DNA of 53,253 nucleotides. Origin: Candidatus Endomicrobium labiotermitis (GTDB taxonomy: Bacteria; Elusimicrobiota; Endomicrobiia; Endomicrobiales; Endomicrobiaceae). The translations under genes and the position numbers were made by a program. The notes under the pieces are model-generated. The model was not told the DNA's origin and ran no database searches. It was given only the letters and a program-made list of their open reading frames with translations. How positions within the stretch are numbered: the stretch's first letter is position 1; every line of letters starts with the position of its first letter. The stretch spans positions 1 to 53,253 of the forward strand of contig WRFE01000005.1 of the NCBI GenBank assembly GCA_009778965.1, in the 5' to 3' direction. Positions 34,407-42,759 of this stretch are shown here, in pieces.

Positions 34407-36266
34407 ATGAGTAAAATAATCGGTATAGACTTAGGAACATCAAACTCAGCAGCGGCATTTTTGGAAGGCGGTAAAACAACGTTAATTCCTTCCGCAGAAG
34501 GCACAACACTTGGCGGTAAAGCGTTTCCGTCTTATGTAGCTTTCACAAAAGACGGTCAGCTTTTGGTCGGCGAGCCGGCAAGAAGACAGGCCGTAACAAA
34601 CCCCGAAGGCACGGTTTCGGCTTTCAAAAGAAAAATGGGCACAGACTTCAAATATAGCATCAATGGTAAAGATTTTACGCCTCAGCAGCTTTCCGCTTTT
34701 GTTTTGCAGAAAATTAAAAAAGACGCAGAAGCTTATTTGGGAGTACCAATCAGCAAAGCGGTTATAACCGTTCCCGCGTATTTTAACGATAACCAAAGAC
34801 AAGCCACAAAAGACGCCGGCGCGATTGCGGGTCTTGAAGTTGTCCGCCTTGTAAACGAACCTACGGCGGCATCGCTTGCATACGGTATCGACAAAGTCGG
34901 CAAAGAACAAAAAATTTTGGTATTTGATCTTGGCGGCGGTACGCTTGACGTAACCATAATGGAAATGGGCGCGGAAGGAACTTTTGAAGTTCTCTCAACT
35001 TCCGGCGACACGCAGCTTGGCGGAACCGATATGGACAACGCGTTAATAGATTATATTGCCGATGATTTCAAGAAAACCAACGGTATAGATTTACGTAACG
35101 ATAAAATGGCTGTTCAGCGTTTAAAAGAAGCCGCTGAAAAAGCGAAAATAGAACTTTCAAACGTATTGGAAACCGATATAAATCTTCCGTTTATTACGGC
35201 TGACGCTTCGGGTCCTAAACATTTGACTATGAAATTTACAAGAGCTACTTTGGAAAATCTTGTAAGACCTATAGTAGAAAGATGCAAAACTTCAGTAGAT
35301 AATGCCATGAGAGACGCGAAATTGTCAGTAAACGATATTACAAGAATTATTCTTGTCGGCGGACCTACAAGAATGCCTATAGTTCAGAAATTTGTTGAAG
35401 ATCACGTAGGCAAAAAAGTTGAACGCGGCATAGACCCTATGGAATGCGTAAGCTTTGGAGCCGCGGTGCAGGCAGCAGTATTGACCGGAGACGTAAAAGA
35501 CATATTGTTGCTTGACGTCACACCTCTTACACTCGGTTTAGAAACTATGGGCGGCGTGAGAACCGCTTTGATAGACAGAAACACAACGGTTCCCGCGAAA
35601 CGTTCGCAGATTTTCTCAACAGCTGCTGACAATCAGCCCGCCGTAGAAATCAATGTATTGCAGGGCGAAAGACCTATGGCGAAAGACAATCTGTCGCTTG
35701 GCAGATTTACTCTTGACGGAATACCGCCGGCGCCAAGAGGTATGCCTCAAATAGAAGTTACTTTTGACATAGACGCAAACGGTATTTTACACGTAAGCGC
35801 GAAAGACAAAGGTACCGGCAAAGAACAGTCAATTAAAATAAGTTCATCAACAAAATTGTCAAAAGACGATATAGATAAATACGTAAAAGAAGCGGAACAG
35901 TATGCTTCGGATGATGCAAAGAAGAAAGAAGAAATTGAAGCAAGAAACGAAGCAGATAATTTGGTTTATTCAGTAGAAAAAAGTTTAAAAGACCATGGCG
36001 ATAAAATAAGCGCTGAAGAAAGAGCCGCTGTAGAACAAGAATTGAACGCGACAAAAGAAACTTTGAAAGGAAATGATACCGCAGCCATAAAAGCCGCAAA
36101 AGAAAAACTGACTACAGCCAGCCAAAAACTCGGCGAAGCTGTTTATAAAGCTGCACAGCAACAGCAGCAGGCAGGCGCGCAGGGACAGGCGCAAGGTGAT
36201 GCGGGCGCGCAGCAATCTGGCGGAGATAATGTTGTGGATGCGGAAGTGGTGGACGATAACAAATAA
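34407..36266 (+). CDS. dnaK: Chaperone protein DnaK (Hsp70)
   Basis: ATP-driven folding chaperone. The N-terminal phosphate loop reads [14 protein letters not shown] (GTSNS in place of the common GTTNS). [47 protein letters not shown] and [13 protein letters not shown] are Hsp70 signatures. The substrate domain has [16 protein letters not shown] and the C-terminus is Gln/Gly-rich, ending DAEVVDDNK. 619 residues. The ATG follows AAAAAGGAGAAGG, an excellent site. Confidence 0.98.
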   Translation: MSKIIGIDLGTSNSAAAFLEGGKTTLIPSAEGTTLGGKAFPSYVAFTKDGQLLVGEPARRQAVTNPEGTVSAFKRKMGTDFKYSINGKDFTPQQLSAFVLQKIKKDAEAYLGVPISKAVITVPAYFNDNQRQATKDAGAIAGLEVVRLVNEPTAASLAYGIDKVGKEQKILVFDLGGGTLDVTIMEMGAEGTFEVLSTSGDTQLGGTDMDNALIDYIADDFKKTNGIDLRNDKMAVQRLKEAAEKAKIELSNVLETDINLPFITADASGPKHLTMKFTRATLENLVRPIVERCKTSVDNAMRDAKLSVNDITRIILVGGPTRMPIVQKFVEDHVGKKVERGIDPMECVSFGAAVQAAVLTGDVKDILLLDVTPLTLGLETMGGVRTALIDRNTTVPAKRSQIFSTAADNQPAVEINVLQGERPMAKDNLSLGRFTLDGIPPAPRGMPQIEVTFDIDANGILHVSAKDKGTGKEQSIKISSSTKLSKDDIDKYVKEAEQYASDDAKKKEEIEARNEADNLVYSVEKSLKDHGDKISAEERAAVEQELNATKETLKGNDTAAIKAAKEKLTTASQKLGEAVYKAAQQQQQAGAQGQAQGDAGAQQSGGDNVVDAEVVDDNK

Positions 36267-36394
36267 GGATTTATAACGGATTCAATCTTTGAACTACAGC
36301 TTTGTAATCCGCAAACTTATGTGCCGTTTCACTTAGCGTACTACTAAAGCTAGGTAAGCGTATTCTGGGTTTAGTATATAGGCATTTTAAAACG

Positions 36395-36778
36395 TTGAGA
36401 ATAAAAGAAAAACAATTAGTTTATAAAGATGATTACGGTAAAGAGCATTTTGAAGATTGGAAAAGGGAAATTAAATATTTTACCGAAAATATAATAAGCT
36501 CTGAAATATATTCGTATACAGGTAGACCTTTTAAACTGGAAAAATTCAGATTAGATAAAAGAAGCAACGAAATATTTTCAATAGAGTTTGATTTAGAATA
36601 TTTATCATTAGGTTACTCTTTTAAAGAAAGTATAGGTTATTGTTGTGAGGAAGCGTATGATTTTATAGAATCGATTTTTGATGAAGTTGCAAATATGTCT
36701 TTTGTTGATGAAGACGGAAAATTATATAAAGCAGAAGACAGTGATATTGTAATTAATAAATCAATGAGAAGAAATTGA
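36395..36778 (+). CDS. Hypothetical acidic protein after dnaK
   Basis: A 127-residue open frame whose product I do not recognise. It is soluble and rich in Glu, Asp, Lys, Tyr and Phe, with no signal peptide or membrane segment. The only start is TTG 36395, with no clear ribosome-binding site, so it may be a truncated gene that lost its 5' end. Its low G+C matches the other genes inserted between dnaK and dnaJ and not the chaperone genes. It could be an immunity-type small protein, but this rests on size and context only. Confidence 0.5.
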   Translation: MRIKEKQLVYKDDYGKEHFEDWKREIKYFTENIISSEIYSYTGRPFKLEKFRLDKRSNEIFSIEFDLEYLSLGYSFKESIGYCCEEAYDFIESIFDEVANMSFVDEDGKLYKAEDSDIVINKSMRRN

Positions 36779-36866
36779 TAAGTTGTTAGAATATATCTAA
36801 TTTTTAAACATTTTTGAAAAGATTGTCACGGTGCATTGTTTTTGAAAGCGTCTAAAGGATAAATAA

Positions 36867-37043
36867 GTGGAAATACTATTTTTAGTGCTGGCTGGTATAA
36901 TAGGTTTATGGATTTATTTTCTCCCGACATTTATAGCTAAAAAAGATGTAGGTTTAATTTTCTTCTTGAATTTATTTTTGGGGTGGACATTTATTGGGTG
37001 GATTGCAGTATTAATAATGGCTTTTACTACAAGAAATAAATAA
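36867..37043 (+). CDS. Superinfection-immunity (Imm-like) membrane peptide
   Basis: A 58-residue protein with GTG start at 36867, read directly from the DNA. Two membrane segments frame the sequence: MEILFLVLAGIIGLWIYF, LPTFIAKK, then GLIFFLNLFLGWTFIGWIAV and LIMAF. The LPTxIA and NLFLGWTxIGW motifs are those of the superinfection immunity protein family named after phage T4 Imm, which blocks DNA entry of related phages; many chromosomal members have no known role. AAAGGAT is six bases upstream. It sits among other acquired genes between dnaK and dnaJ. Confidence 0.82.
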   Translation: MEILFLVLAGIIGLWIYFLPTFIAKKDVGLIFFLNLFLGWTFIGWIAVLIMAFTTRNK

Positions 37044-37072
37044 TGTGTCATGGGGACGTTGTTTTTGACACA
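37044..37072 (+). repeat. REP-like hairpin, left of the chagasin gene
   Basis: TGTGTCA ... TGACACA with the core GGGGACGTTGTTTT. The inverse of this sequence occurs at 37462-37490 on the other side of the gene. A decayed relative is near 36824-36848 (TTGTCACGGTGCATTGTTTT). Confidence 0.8.
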
Positions 37073-37090
37073 AAAAATAAATGACAAAAC

Positions 37091-37459
37091 ATGAAAAAAC
37101 TATTTGTTTTTATTAGTCTTATTACATTTTTTACTTTAGGAATATCAGCTTGTGCTCCTTCTGTGAAACAAGCGGTGATTTCTTTAGATGGCAATCCGAC
37201 AACAGGTTACTCTTGGACTTACAGGCAGACAAACGAGGGAATTGTACGTGAAGTTTCAAGCAAATATGAATCGGAACAATCTGATCTTATGGGCAGAGGC
37301 GGGACTTTCATTTTTGTTTTTAAAGGAATAAATAAAGGCGAAACAGAACTGATTTTTGAATACTTACGCCCTTGGGAAGAAGGCATTAAGCCGATAGAAA
37401 CCAAAACTTATATTTTTAAAGTTGACGCAAATAAACATATTTCTTTTACGCAAAAGTAA
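37091..37459 (+). CDS. Chagasin-family (I42) cysteine-protease inhibitor lipoprotein
   Basis: A 122-residue protein with a lipoprotein signal (FITFFTLGISAC in outline, Cys21 predicted to be lipidated). The mature part has the chagasin loops: NPTTGYSW near residue 37, GGTFIFVFKG in the middle and RPWE near 97, the three loops that block the active site of papain-like proteases. It is therefore likely a periplasmic or surface inhibitor of cysteine proteases. It lacks a clear ribosome-binding site. The gene is framed by two inverted hairpin repeats (37044-37072 and 37462-37490), which suggests insertion as a cassette. Confidence 0.86.
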   Translation: MKKLFVFISLITFFTLGISACAPSVKQAVISLDGNPTTGYSWTYRQTNEGIVREVSSKYESEQSDLMGRGGTFIFVFKGINKGETELIFEYLRPWEEGIKPIETKTYIFKVDANKHISFTQK

Positions 37460-37461
37460 TT

Positions 37462-37490
37462 TGTGTCAAAAACAACGTCCCTGTGACATA
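37462..37490 (-). repeat. REP-like hairpin, right of the chagasin gene
   Basis: TGTGTCAAAAACAACGTCCC and then TGTGACA: nearly the exact reverse complement of 37044-37072. Confidence 0.8.
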
Positions 37491-37516
37491 AATTTGTAAA
37501 GGAAAGGTTTGAGTTT

Positions 37517-38812
37517 ATGAAAAAAATTGTGTTATGTGCAGTATTTTCTGTATCAATTAGTTTATTTTTTACTGCTTGTTTTGATAAAGACAAAAAACAA
37601 AATGTACCTCAGCAAACGAAAGAAGAAAAGGTTGAAATTGCAAAAGACGATAATCAAGAAATTTATAGTTTAGTTAAGAGCGGTAATGCTCAAGCGTTGA
37701 TAAAATATGCGAAACCTAAAAATGTAAATCTTATTGACCAAGATGGCAACAATGTATTATTAATTGCGGCTGGTGAAAATAATAGAGCTGAAATAATAAA
37801 TATTTTAATAGAAGCCGGCGCAAATACTGAAATTAAAAACAAAAATGGATACACGCCGTTGATGATGGCAATAAGAAATACAAGAACCGAAAACGTTCTT
37901 GCTTTAATAAAAGCCGGCGCGAATGTCAACACTGCCTATGATAAACCTTATGATGATGAGGACAAAACAACGCCTTTAATGTATGCTGTAAGCGAGTATA
38001 GTGTTAATGAGCCGAGGGTAATACAAGCATTAATAGATGCAGGCGCTAATGTTAATGCTAAAGATGCGCTAGGATATACACCGTTGCTAATTGCCGCAAG
38101 ACATTCTTGGCTTAAGCCTGAAAATTTAGAAATTTTGATTAAATCAGGCGCAAATATTGAGGAAAAGGATAAAGACGGATATACGTCGTTGGTGAGAGCA
38201 ATAAGAAATACAAGAGCCGAAAACGTTCTTGTGTTAATAAAAGCTGGTGCAAATGTCAATGACGCTTATGATAAACCATATGATGACGATGATAAAACAA
38301 CGCCTCTAATGTATGCAGTAAGAGGATATAGTGTTAACGAGCCGAGGGTAATACGAGCATTAATAGATGCAGGCGCTGATGTTAATGCTAAAGATGCGAT
38401 AGGATATACGCCGTTGCTAATTGCCGCAAGGCATTCTTGGACTAAACCTGAAAATGTGGAAATTTTAATTAAATCAGGAGCAAATATTGAAGAAAAGAAT
38501 AAAGACGGATATACGCCGTTGATGAGAGCAATAGGAAGTTCAAGACCTGAAAACGTTATTGTTTTAATAAAGGCTGGTGCGAATGTTAACATAACAATCG
38601 ATGAAAATAAAATAACTCCTTTAATGTATGCAATGAGCAATGCTGTAAGTATAGAACCGATTGTTGTAAAAGCGCTTATTGATTATGGTGCAGATATTGA
38701 TGCGAAAGATGCAAAAGGTCAATCTGTTTTTGATTATTCACGGCAGTCTTATTCAAAAGAAAAAGTAAAAGAATATACTCAAATTTTACTTGATGCAAAA
38801 AATAAAAAATAA
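37517..38812 (+). CDS. Ankyrin-repeat lipoprotein
   Basis: A 431-residue protein with a lipobox signal (VSISLFFTACF, Cys21), a charged linker, and about ten ankyrin repeats from residue 55 to 420. The repeats are of the form DGYTPLMxAIRN...NVLxLIKAGANVN. They are organised in a higher-order unit of 110 residues (330 bp) present nearly three times, for example DGYTPLMMAI, DGYTSLVRAI and DGYTPLMRAI at 330-bp steps. Ankyrin arrays bind other proteins; the partner is unknown. Probably anchored in the outer or inner membrane. GGAAAGG precedes the ATG. Confidence 0.9.
   Translation: MKKIVLCAVFSVSISLFFTACFDKDKKQNVPQQTKEEKVEIAKDDNQEIYSLVKSGNAQALIKYAKPKNVNLIDQDGNNVLLIAAGENNRAEIINILIEAGANTEIKNKNGYTPLMMAIRNTRTENVLALIKAGANVNTAYDKPYDDEDKTTPLMYAVSEYSVNEPRVIQALIDAGANVNAKDALGYTPLLIAARHSWLKPENLEILIKSGANIEEKDKDGYTSLVRAIRNTRAENVLVLIKAGANVNDAYDKPYDDDDKTTPLMYAVRGYSVNEPRVIRALIDAGADVNAKDAIGYTPLLIAARHSWTKPENVEILIKSGANIEEKNKDGYTPLMRAIGSSRPENVIVLIKAGANVNITIDENKITPLMYAMSNAVSIEPIVVKALIDYGADIDAKDAKGQSVFDYSRQSYSKEKVKEYTQILLDAKNKK
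37848..38640 (+). repeat. 330-bp tandem repeat within the ankyrin gene
   Basis: Nearly identical DNA at 330-base steps: blocks beginning near 37848, 38178 and 38508 (GGATA.ACGCCGTTG and neighbours). The first two units are more alike than the third. Confidence 0.85.
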
Positions 38813-38816
38813 TCTT

Positions 38817-39248
38817 ATGAACAAAGCGGAACAGGCTAAAGAAAATTTTTTAAAAGGTTATAATTGTGCGCAGGCTGTTCTTTTGGCTTTTGCGGATGAT
38901 TTGGATTTGGACAAAGAAACCGCTTTAAAAATATCGTCATCGTTTGGCGCGGGAATGGGCGGTCTTCGCGAGGTTTGCGGAGCTGTCAGCGCTATGTTTA
39001 AGGTAATCGGTTTGAAGTACGGATATTCCGATCCGAAAAACCACGAGCATAAAAAGAAATTATACTCTTTAATTCAGGAAGCAGCGCAAAAATTTAAAGA
39101 TGAAAACGGTTCAATAGTTTGCGCGGAGCTGCTTGGACTGAAAGAAAATTGTCAGACCCCTGAAAAAAGAACAAAAGAATACTATAAAAAACGCCCGTGT
39201 CAGGAATTGGTTTATAGTGCGGCAAAGATAGTATCAGAAGAATACTAG
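38817..39248 (+). CDS. C_GCAxxG_C_C family protein
   Basis: A 143-residue protein with the spaced cysteines of this putative redox family: GYNCAQAV near residue 19, the GAGMGGLREVCGAVSA block near residue 52, then C103 (SIVCAEL), C112 and C129 (RPCQEL). Members are often next to electron-transfer genes and may bind a metal or iron-sulfur cluster; the function is not established. The start at 38817 gives the typical N-terminus; a longer frame from 38790 overlaps the ankyrin gene. No ribosome-binding site is obvious at either start. Confidence 0.87.
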   Translation: MNKAEQAKENFLKGYNCAQAVLLAFADDLDLDKETALKISSSFGAGMGGLREVCGAVSAMFKVIGLKYGYSDPKNHEHKKKLYSLIQEAAQKFKDENGSIVCAELLGLKENCQTPEKRTKEYYKKRPCQELVYSAAKIVSEEY

Positions 39249-39306
39249 ATTTTTATATAAATTTTAGTTAATTTGATTCGGAATACATATGTATGCCAAA
39301 ATATAA

Positions 39307-39325
39307 CCTATCGAAATTAGATAGG
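39307..39325 (+). promoter_or_regulatory. Small hairpin over the BRO-gene ribosome-binding site
   Basis: CCTATC, seven bases, GATAGG; the right arm runs into the GGGGG of the ribosome-binding site before ATG 39334. It could be an operator or a translational hairpin. Confidence 0.5.
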
Positions 39326-39333
39326 GGGATTTT

Positions 39334-40167
39334 ATGAACGAAAAGTCATTAGCGTTATCGGTTTTTGAGGATTTTAACATTCGCAGGCAATATGACGAAA
39401 AGCAGGAAAAGTGGTATTTTTCGATAGTGGATGTCATACAAGCTTTAACTGGTAATCAAAGACCAAGAAAATATTGGGACGACCTTAAACGCAAATTAAA
39501 GGAAGAAGGAAGTGAGTTGTCCGAAAAAATCGGACAACTGAAGTTAAGGTCATCTGATGGCAAGTTTTATGCTACTGATGTTGCTGATCCTGAGCAGCTT
39601 TTTAGGCTTGTTCAATCCATTCCAAGCCCAAAGGTTGAACCATTTAAGCTTTGGCTTGCGAAAGTAGGTTATGAAAGGATTCAGGAGATAGCAGATCCTG
39701 AAAAATCTGTAAACCGTGCGCGTGAAAATTGGCAGAAACACGGAAGAAGCCAAAAATGGATTCAACAACGTATGATGGGACAGGAAACACGCAATAAACT
39801 TACCGACTATTGGAAAGAACATGGTATTAAAGAAAAAGACGAGTTTGCGATATTAACAGACATAATACACAAAGAGTGGACAGATTTAACTGTTAAGCAG
39901 CATAAATATATAAAAGGACTAAAATCGCAAAATCTACGCGACCATATGAGCGAAGCCGAGTTAATTTTTACGGCATTGGCAGAACTTTCTACAAGACAGA
40001 TTGCGGAAACCGAAGAAGCCGACGGTATGAAAGATAATGCCAAAGCAGGCATTGTAGGCGGAAGAATAGCTAAAAAAGCCAGATTGGAATTAGAGCAAAA
40101 AACTGGTAAAAGCGTTGTAAGCGGAAACAATTTTTTACCTAAAGATAAAAACAAGAAATTGAAATGA
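39334..40167 (+). CDS. BRO-N domain protein, DinD-like
   Basis: A 277-residue protein. Residues about 10-115 form a BRO N-terminal domain (FEDFNIRRQYDEKQEKWYFS, DVIQALTG, PRKYWDDLKRKL, ADPEQLFRLVQSIPSPKVEP), a DNA-binding fold of phage and virus antirepressors. The rest matches DNA-damage-inducible protein D: GRSQKWIQQRM, ETRNKLTDYWKEHGI, NLRDHMSEAELIFTALAELS, GGRIAKKARLELE. E. coli DinD inhibits RecA filament activity; the role here is inferred from likeness. GGGGG sits seven bases before the ATG. The gene carries a perfect hairpin at 39515-39539 and is followed by six more. Confidence 0.88.
   Translation: MNEKSLALSVFEDFNIRRQYDEKQEKWYFSIVDVIQALTGNQRPRKYWDDLKRKLKEEGSELSEKIGQLKLRSSDGKFYATDVADPEQLFRLVQSIPSPKVEPFKLWLAKVGYERIQEIADPEKSVNRARENWQKHGRSQKWIQQRMMGQETRNKLTDYWKEHGIKEKDEFAILTDIIHKEWTDLTVKQHKYIKGLKSQNLRDHMSEAELIFTALAELSTRQIAETEEADGMKDNAKAGIVGGRIAKKARLELEQKTGKSVVSGNNFLPKDKNKKLK
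39515..39539 (+). repeat. Perfect hairpin inside the BRO gene
   Basis: AGTTGTCCGA, loop AAAAA, TCGGACAACT. It encodes LSEKIGQL in the protein. Its stem resembles the last hairpin of the downstream array (AACTGTTCGGAA). Confidence 0.8.
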
Positions 40168-40175
40168 TAATTTTC

Positions 40176-40362
40176 CAGCTATTTCCATTTTGGAAATAGC
40201 TGAAAGTATGTAAGAAAAACTTACATATTTATTTAATACGAACTATCTTGTTTTTCCGGATAGTTGAATACAAAAAGCAATGTGCAATTTTTGCACATTC
40301 CAATATGTGTAAAATATGCACAAGTTGGAAGGATTTTAACTGTTCGGAATTTCCGAACAGTT
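40176..40362 (+). repeat. Array of six unlike hairpins between the BRO gene and dnaJ
   Basis: Stem pairs in order: 40176-40186/40192-40202 (CAGCTATTTCC); 40207-40214/40220-40227 (TATGTAAG); 40241-40247/40259-40265 (AACTATC); 40279-40287/40291-40299 (AATGTGCAA); an imperfect one about 40300-40328 (CCAATATGTG ... CACAAGTTGG); 40338-40349/40351-40362 (AACTGTTCGGAA). Loops are short and T- or A-rich. Stem sequences differ, so this is not a CRISPR or tandem repeat. No gene is visible in the gap. Confidence 0.85.
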
Positions 40363-40423
40363 GGATTAAACCATAATTAAAATTATTTTAAATATATTGA
40401 AGTCTTAAGGAAAGGAAACAGAA

Positions 40424-41578
40424 ATGGCAAAACGTGATTTTTATGAAGTGCTTGGCGTGCAAAAGTCTGCGGCTACGGACGAAATCAAGTCGGCTTACAG
40501 AAAGCTGGCTTTAAAATATCATCCCGACAAAAACCCGGGAAATAAAGAAGCCGAAGAAAAATTTAAAGAAATTAACGAGGCTTACGAAGTTTTGTCCGAT
40601 ACGCAAAAAAAGCAGCAGTACGATACTTTCGGCCACGATGCTATGGGCGGCGCAGGCGGCGGAAATCCATTCGGGGGCGGAAACCCGTTTGGCGGCGGCG
40701 GTTACGCGCAGTATGGCGACAATATGGGCGACATTTTCGGAGATATTTTTAATAACGTTTTTGGCGGCGGAGCTGAAAGAGGCGGCAGAAAATCCTCTCA
40801 ACGCCGCGGAGATGATTTAAGATACGATATTGAAGTTTCTTACCTTGAAGCAATGAAAGGCGCTGAAATTTCAATTGAAGTGCCAAAAAAAGAAGTTTGC
40901 CAGACTTGTCACGGCAGCGGAGCAAAAGACGGCGCAAAGCCAAAAACTTGTTCGCAATGCAAAGGTTCGGGACAGGTAAAGTATTCGCAGGGGTTCTTTT
41001 CGTTCAGCCAGGAATGTCCGCAATGCCGCGGTAAAGGAAGCATAATAGATAATCCCTGCCAAACATGCAGAGGCGAAGGCGCGGTCAAAACAAGAAAAAC
41101 CATAAAAGTAAGAATTCCCGCGGGTGTTGATGAAGGAACTTCTTTAAAAGTTACCGGTTCGGGAAATGCCGGTTCAAACGGTGCGCCTGCCGGGGATTTA
41201 TATGTAGTTGTTCATATGAAAAGCCAAAGAGGTTTCAACAGAAGCGGAGATGATTTATATACGGAAATAGTAGTATCTTTTTCACAAGCAGCAATGGGTA
41301 TGGAATATGAAGTGCCCGTAGTTGACGGAAATGTAAAAGTAAAAATCCCGCCCGGCACGCAGCCTTCTACAACTTTAAGGGTAAGGGAACAGGGTTTTCC
41401 GAAACTTGGCAGAACAAATACCAGAGGCGATTTATACGTAAAAGTTAATGTAAATATACCGAAATCCATGAATGACGCGCAAAAACGCGCTCTTTTTGAT
41501 TATGCGAAAGCTATGGGCGAAGTCCCGAAAGACCAACAGTATCAAAACGACAGTTTTTTTAAGAAAATCTTTGGATAG
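40424..41578 (+). CDS. dnaJ: Chaperone protein DnaJ
   Basis: Hsp40 partner of DnaK. J domain with HPD at residues 33-35 ([10 protein letters not shown]), then a Gly/Phe-rich region ([16 protein letters not shown]). The zinc region has four CxxCxGxG units ([32 protein letters not shown]), followed by the C-terminal substrate domains. 384 residues. AGGAAAGG is a good ribosome-binding site. It is separated from dnaK by about 4 kb of accessory genes, so heat-shock control may not reach it; no CIRCE is visible just upstream. Confidence 0.97.
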   Translation: MAKRDFYEVLGVQKSAATDEIKSAYRKLALKYHPDKNPGNKEAEEKFKEINEAYEVLSDTQKKQQYDTFGHDAMGGAGGGNPFGGGNPFGGGGYAQYGDNMGDIFGDIFNNVFGGGAERGGRKSSQRRGDDLRYDIEVSYLEAMKGAEISIEVPKKEVCQTCHGSGAKDGAKPKTCSQCKGSGQVKYSQGFFSFSQECPQCRGKGSIIDNPCQTCRGEGAVKTRKTIKVRIPAGVDEGTSLKVTGSGNAGSNGAPAGDLYVVVHMKSQRGFNRSGDDLYTEIVVSFSQAAMGMEYEVPVVDGNVKVKIPPGTQPSTTLRVREQGFPKLGRTNTRGDLYVKVNVNIPKSMNDAQKRALFDYAKAMGEVPKDQQYQNDSFFKKIFG

Positions 41579-41672
41579 TTATTACGGCAAATTTCAAAGT
41601 ACAAAGTTCAAATAACAATTAACAGCGGGGGTGATTTGGTTTTGCTTCCGCTGTGTTTTATTGTTTTTGCAG

Positions 41673-41857
41673 TGCCGCATACACGCGTATATGAACGAGA
41701 ATTTTTTAGGGGTAGTCGGCGAGGACTGTCTGAGCAAAGCGAGTTCCACAGCCGCCTAAAAAAAGTGAGTGAATGAGTGTCAGCGGCGGGCGTTTTTGAT
41801 TACTTTTTGCGCTCGTGCAAAAAGTAATTCGGGTTCAGGGCGAAGCACCTGAAAAAC
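41673..41857. repeat. ~185-bp dispersed repeat, copy 2
   Basis: Same element as 31289-31480: TGCCGCATACACGCG at the start, AGGGGTAGTC...GCCTAAAAAA in the middle, a perfect hairpin ATTACTTTTTGC/GCAAAAAGTAAT at 41799-41828, and GGGTTCAGGGCGAAGC at the end. It lies in the dnaJ-xthA gap (41579-41905) and ends six bases before the xthA -35 box. Confidence 0.9.
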
Positions 41858-41862
41858 TTAAT

Positions 41863-41891
41863 TTAACAAACCGAGATAATTTTTGTAAAAT
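41863..41891 (+). promoter_or_regulatory. Putative xthA promoter
   Basis: TTAACA (41863-41868), 17 bases and TAAAAT (41886-41891). Predicted transcription start is within about eight bases of the xthA ATG, with no ribosome-binding site. Confidence 0.7.
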
Positions 41892-41905
41892 AACAAGATA
41901 TCATT

Positions 41906-42664
41906 ATGAATATAGTTTCATGGAACGTTAACGGAATAAGAGCGGTTTATAAAAAGGATTTTCTTGGCTGGTTTAAGTCAGAAAACGCTGACATTGTTTG
42001 CCTTCAGGAAACCAAAGCGGAAGAAAGCCAGTTTCCGAAAGAACTTAAAGAAATCGCGGGTTATAATTTTTATTGTTCATCGGCAGAACGCAAAGGCTAC
42101 AGCGGCGTTTGCGTTTGGTCTAAACTTGTTCCCGAATCCGTAACCGCAGGGATTGAAAACGAAAAGTTTGACAATGAAGGCAGAATTTTAAGGCTTGATT
42201 TTAAGGATTTTGTTCTTTTTAATATTTATTTCCCGAACGGTGGCGCATCGGACGAAAGATTGCAGTACAAACTGGATTTTTACGATTATTTTATTGAATA
42301 TCTAAAAAAGTTTAAAAATAAAAAAGTTGTAATATGCGGTGATTATAATACAGCCCATTTCCCGATAGATTTGGCCAGACCCAAGGAAAACGAAAAAAAT
42401 ACGGGATTTATGCCTATAGAAAGGGAAAAGCTTGATACTTTGGTAAAGTCTGGGTTTGCCGATACTTTCAGGCATTTTAACAAAGAACCCGACAATTATA
42501 CATGGTGGGATTATAAAACAGCAGCGCGGTCACGAAACGTAGGCTGGAGAATAGATTATTTTTTTGTGTCTGAAAACTTAGTTAAAAATTTAAAAAGCGC
42601 CGGTATATTAAAAGATGTTCAAGGGTCTGACCATTGCCCTGTTAAAATAGAGTTAAGTTTGTAA
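41906..42664 (+). CDS. xthA: Exodeoxyribonuclease III
   Basis: AP endonuclease and 3'-5' exonuclease in base excision repair. Catalytic motifs of the exonuclease/endonuclease/phosphatase fold: SWNVNGIRA (Asn7), LQETKAEE (Glu34), IYFPNGG, CGDYNTAH (Asp and Asn), WRIDYFFVS and SDHCPV with the catalytic His near the end. 252 residues. It probably acts in the same pathway as the uracil-DNA glycosylase at 3166. The leader is very short and lacks a Shine-Dalgarno sequence. Confidence 0.95.
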   Translation: MNIVSWNVNGIRAVYKKDFLGWFKSENADIVCLQETKAEESQFPKELKEIAGYNFYCSSAERKGYSGVCVWSKLVPESVTAGIENEKFDNEGRILRLDFKDFVLFNIYFPNGGASDERLQYKLDFYDYFIEYLKKFKNKKVVICGDYNTAHFPIDLARPKENEKNTGFMPIEREKLDTLVKSGFADTFRHFNKEPDNYTWWDYKTAARSRNVGWRIDYFFVSENLVKNLKSAGILKDVQGSDHCPVKIELSL

Positions 42665-42676
42665 TTTTACTGTGTC

Positions 42677-42743
42677 GTCATTGCGGTCACTGAACCGCAA
42701 TCTCGTTGTAAATCATAGATTGCGGGTCGGAGCCCGCAATGAC
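42677..42743. repeat. Dispersed palindrome before the XRE-cupin gene
   Basis: GTCATTGCGG ... CCGCAATGAC outer arms; inside are GCGGTCACTGAACCGCAATC and its near inverse GATTGCGGGTCGGAGCCCGC. Confidence 0.8.
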
Positions 42744-42759
42744 AAAAACCGGAGGAAAT

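Noticed and set aside
40176-40362. CRISPR array
   Set aside because: The units are hairpins of differing sequence and spacing; there is no constant direct repeat and no cas gene.
40176-40362. Integron attC sites
   Set aside because: No conserved GTTRRRY-type ends and no integrase gene in the window.
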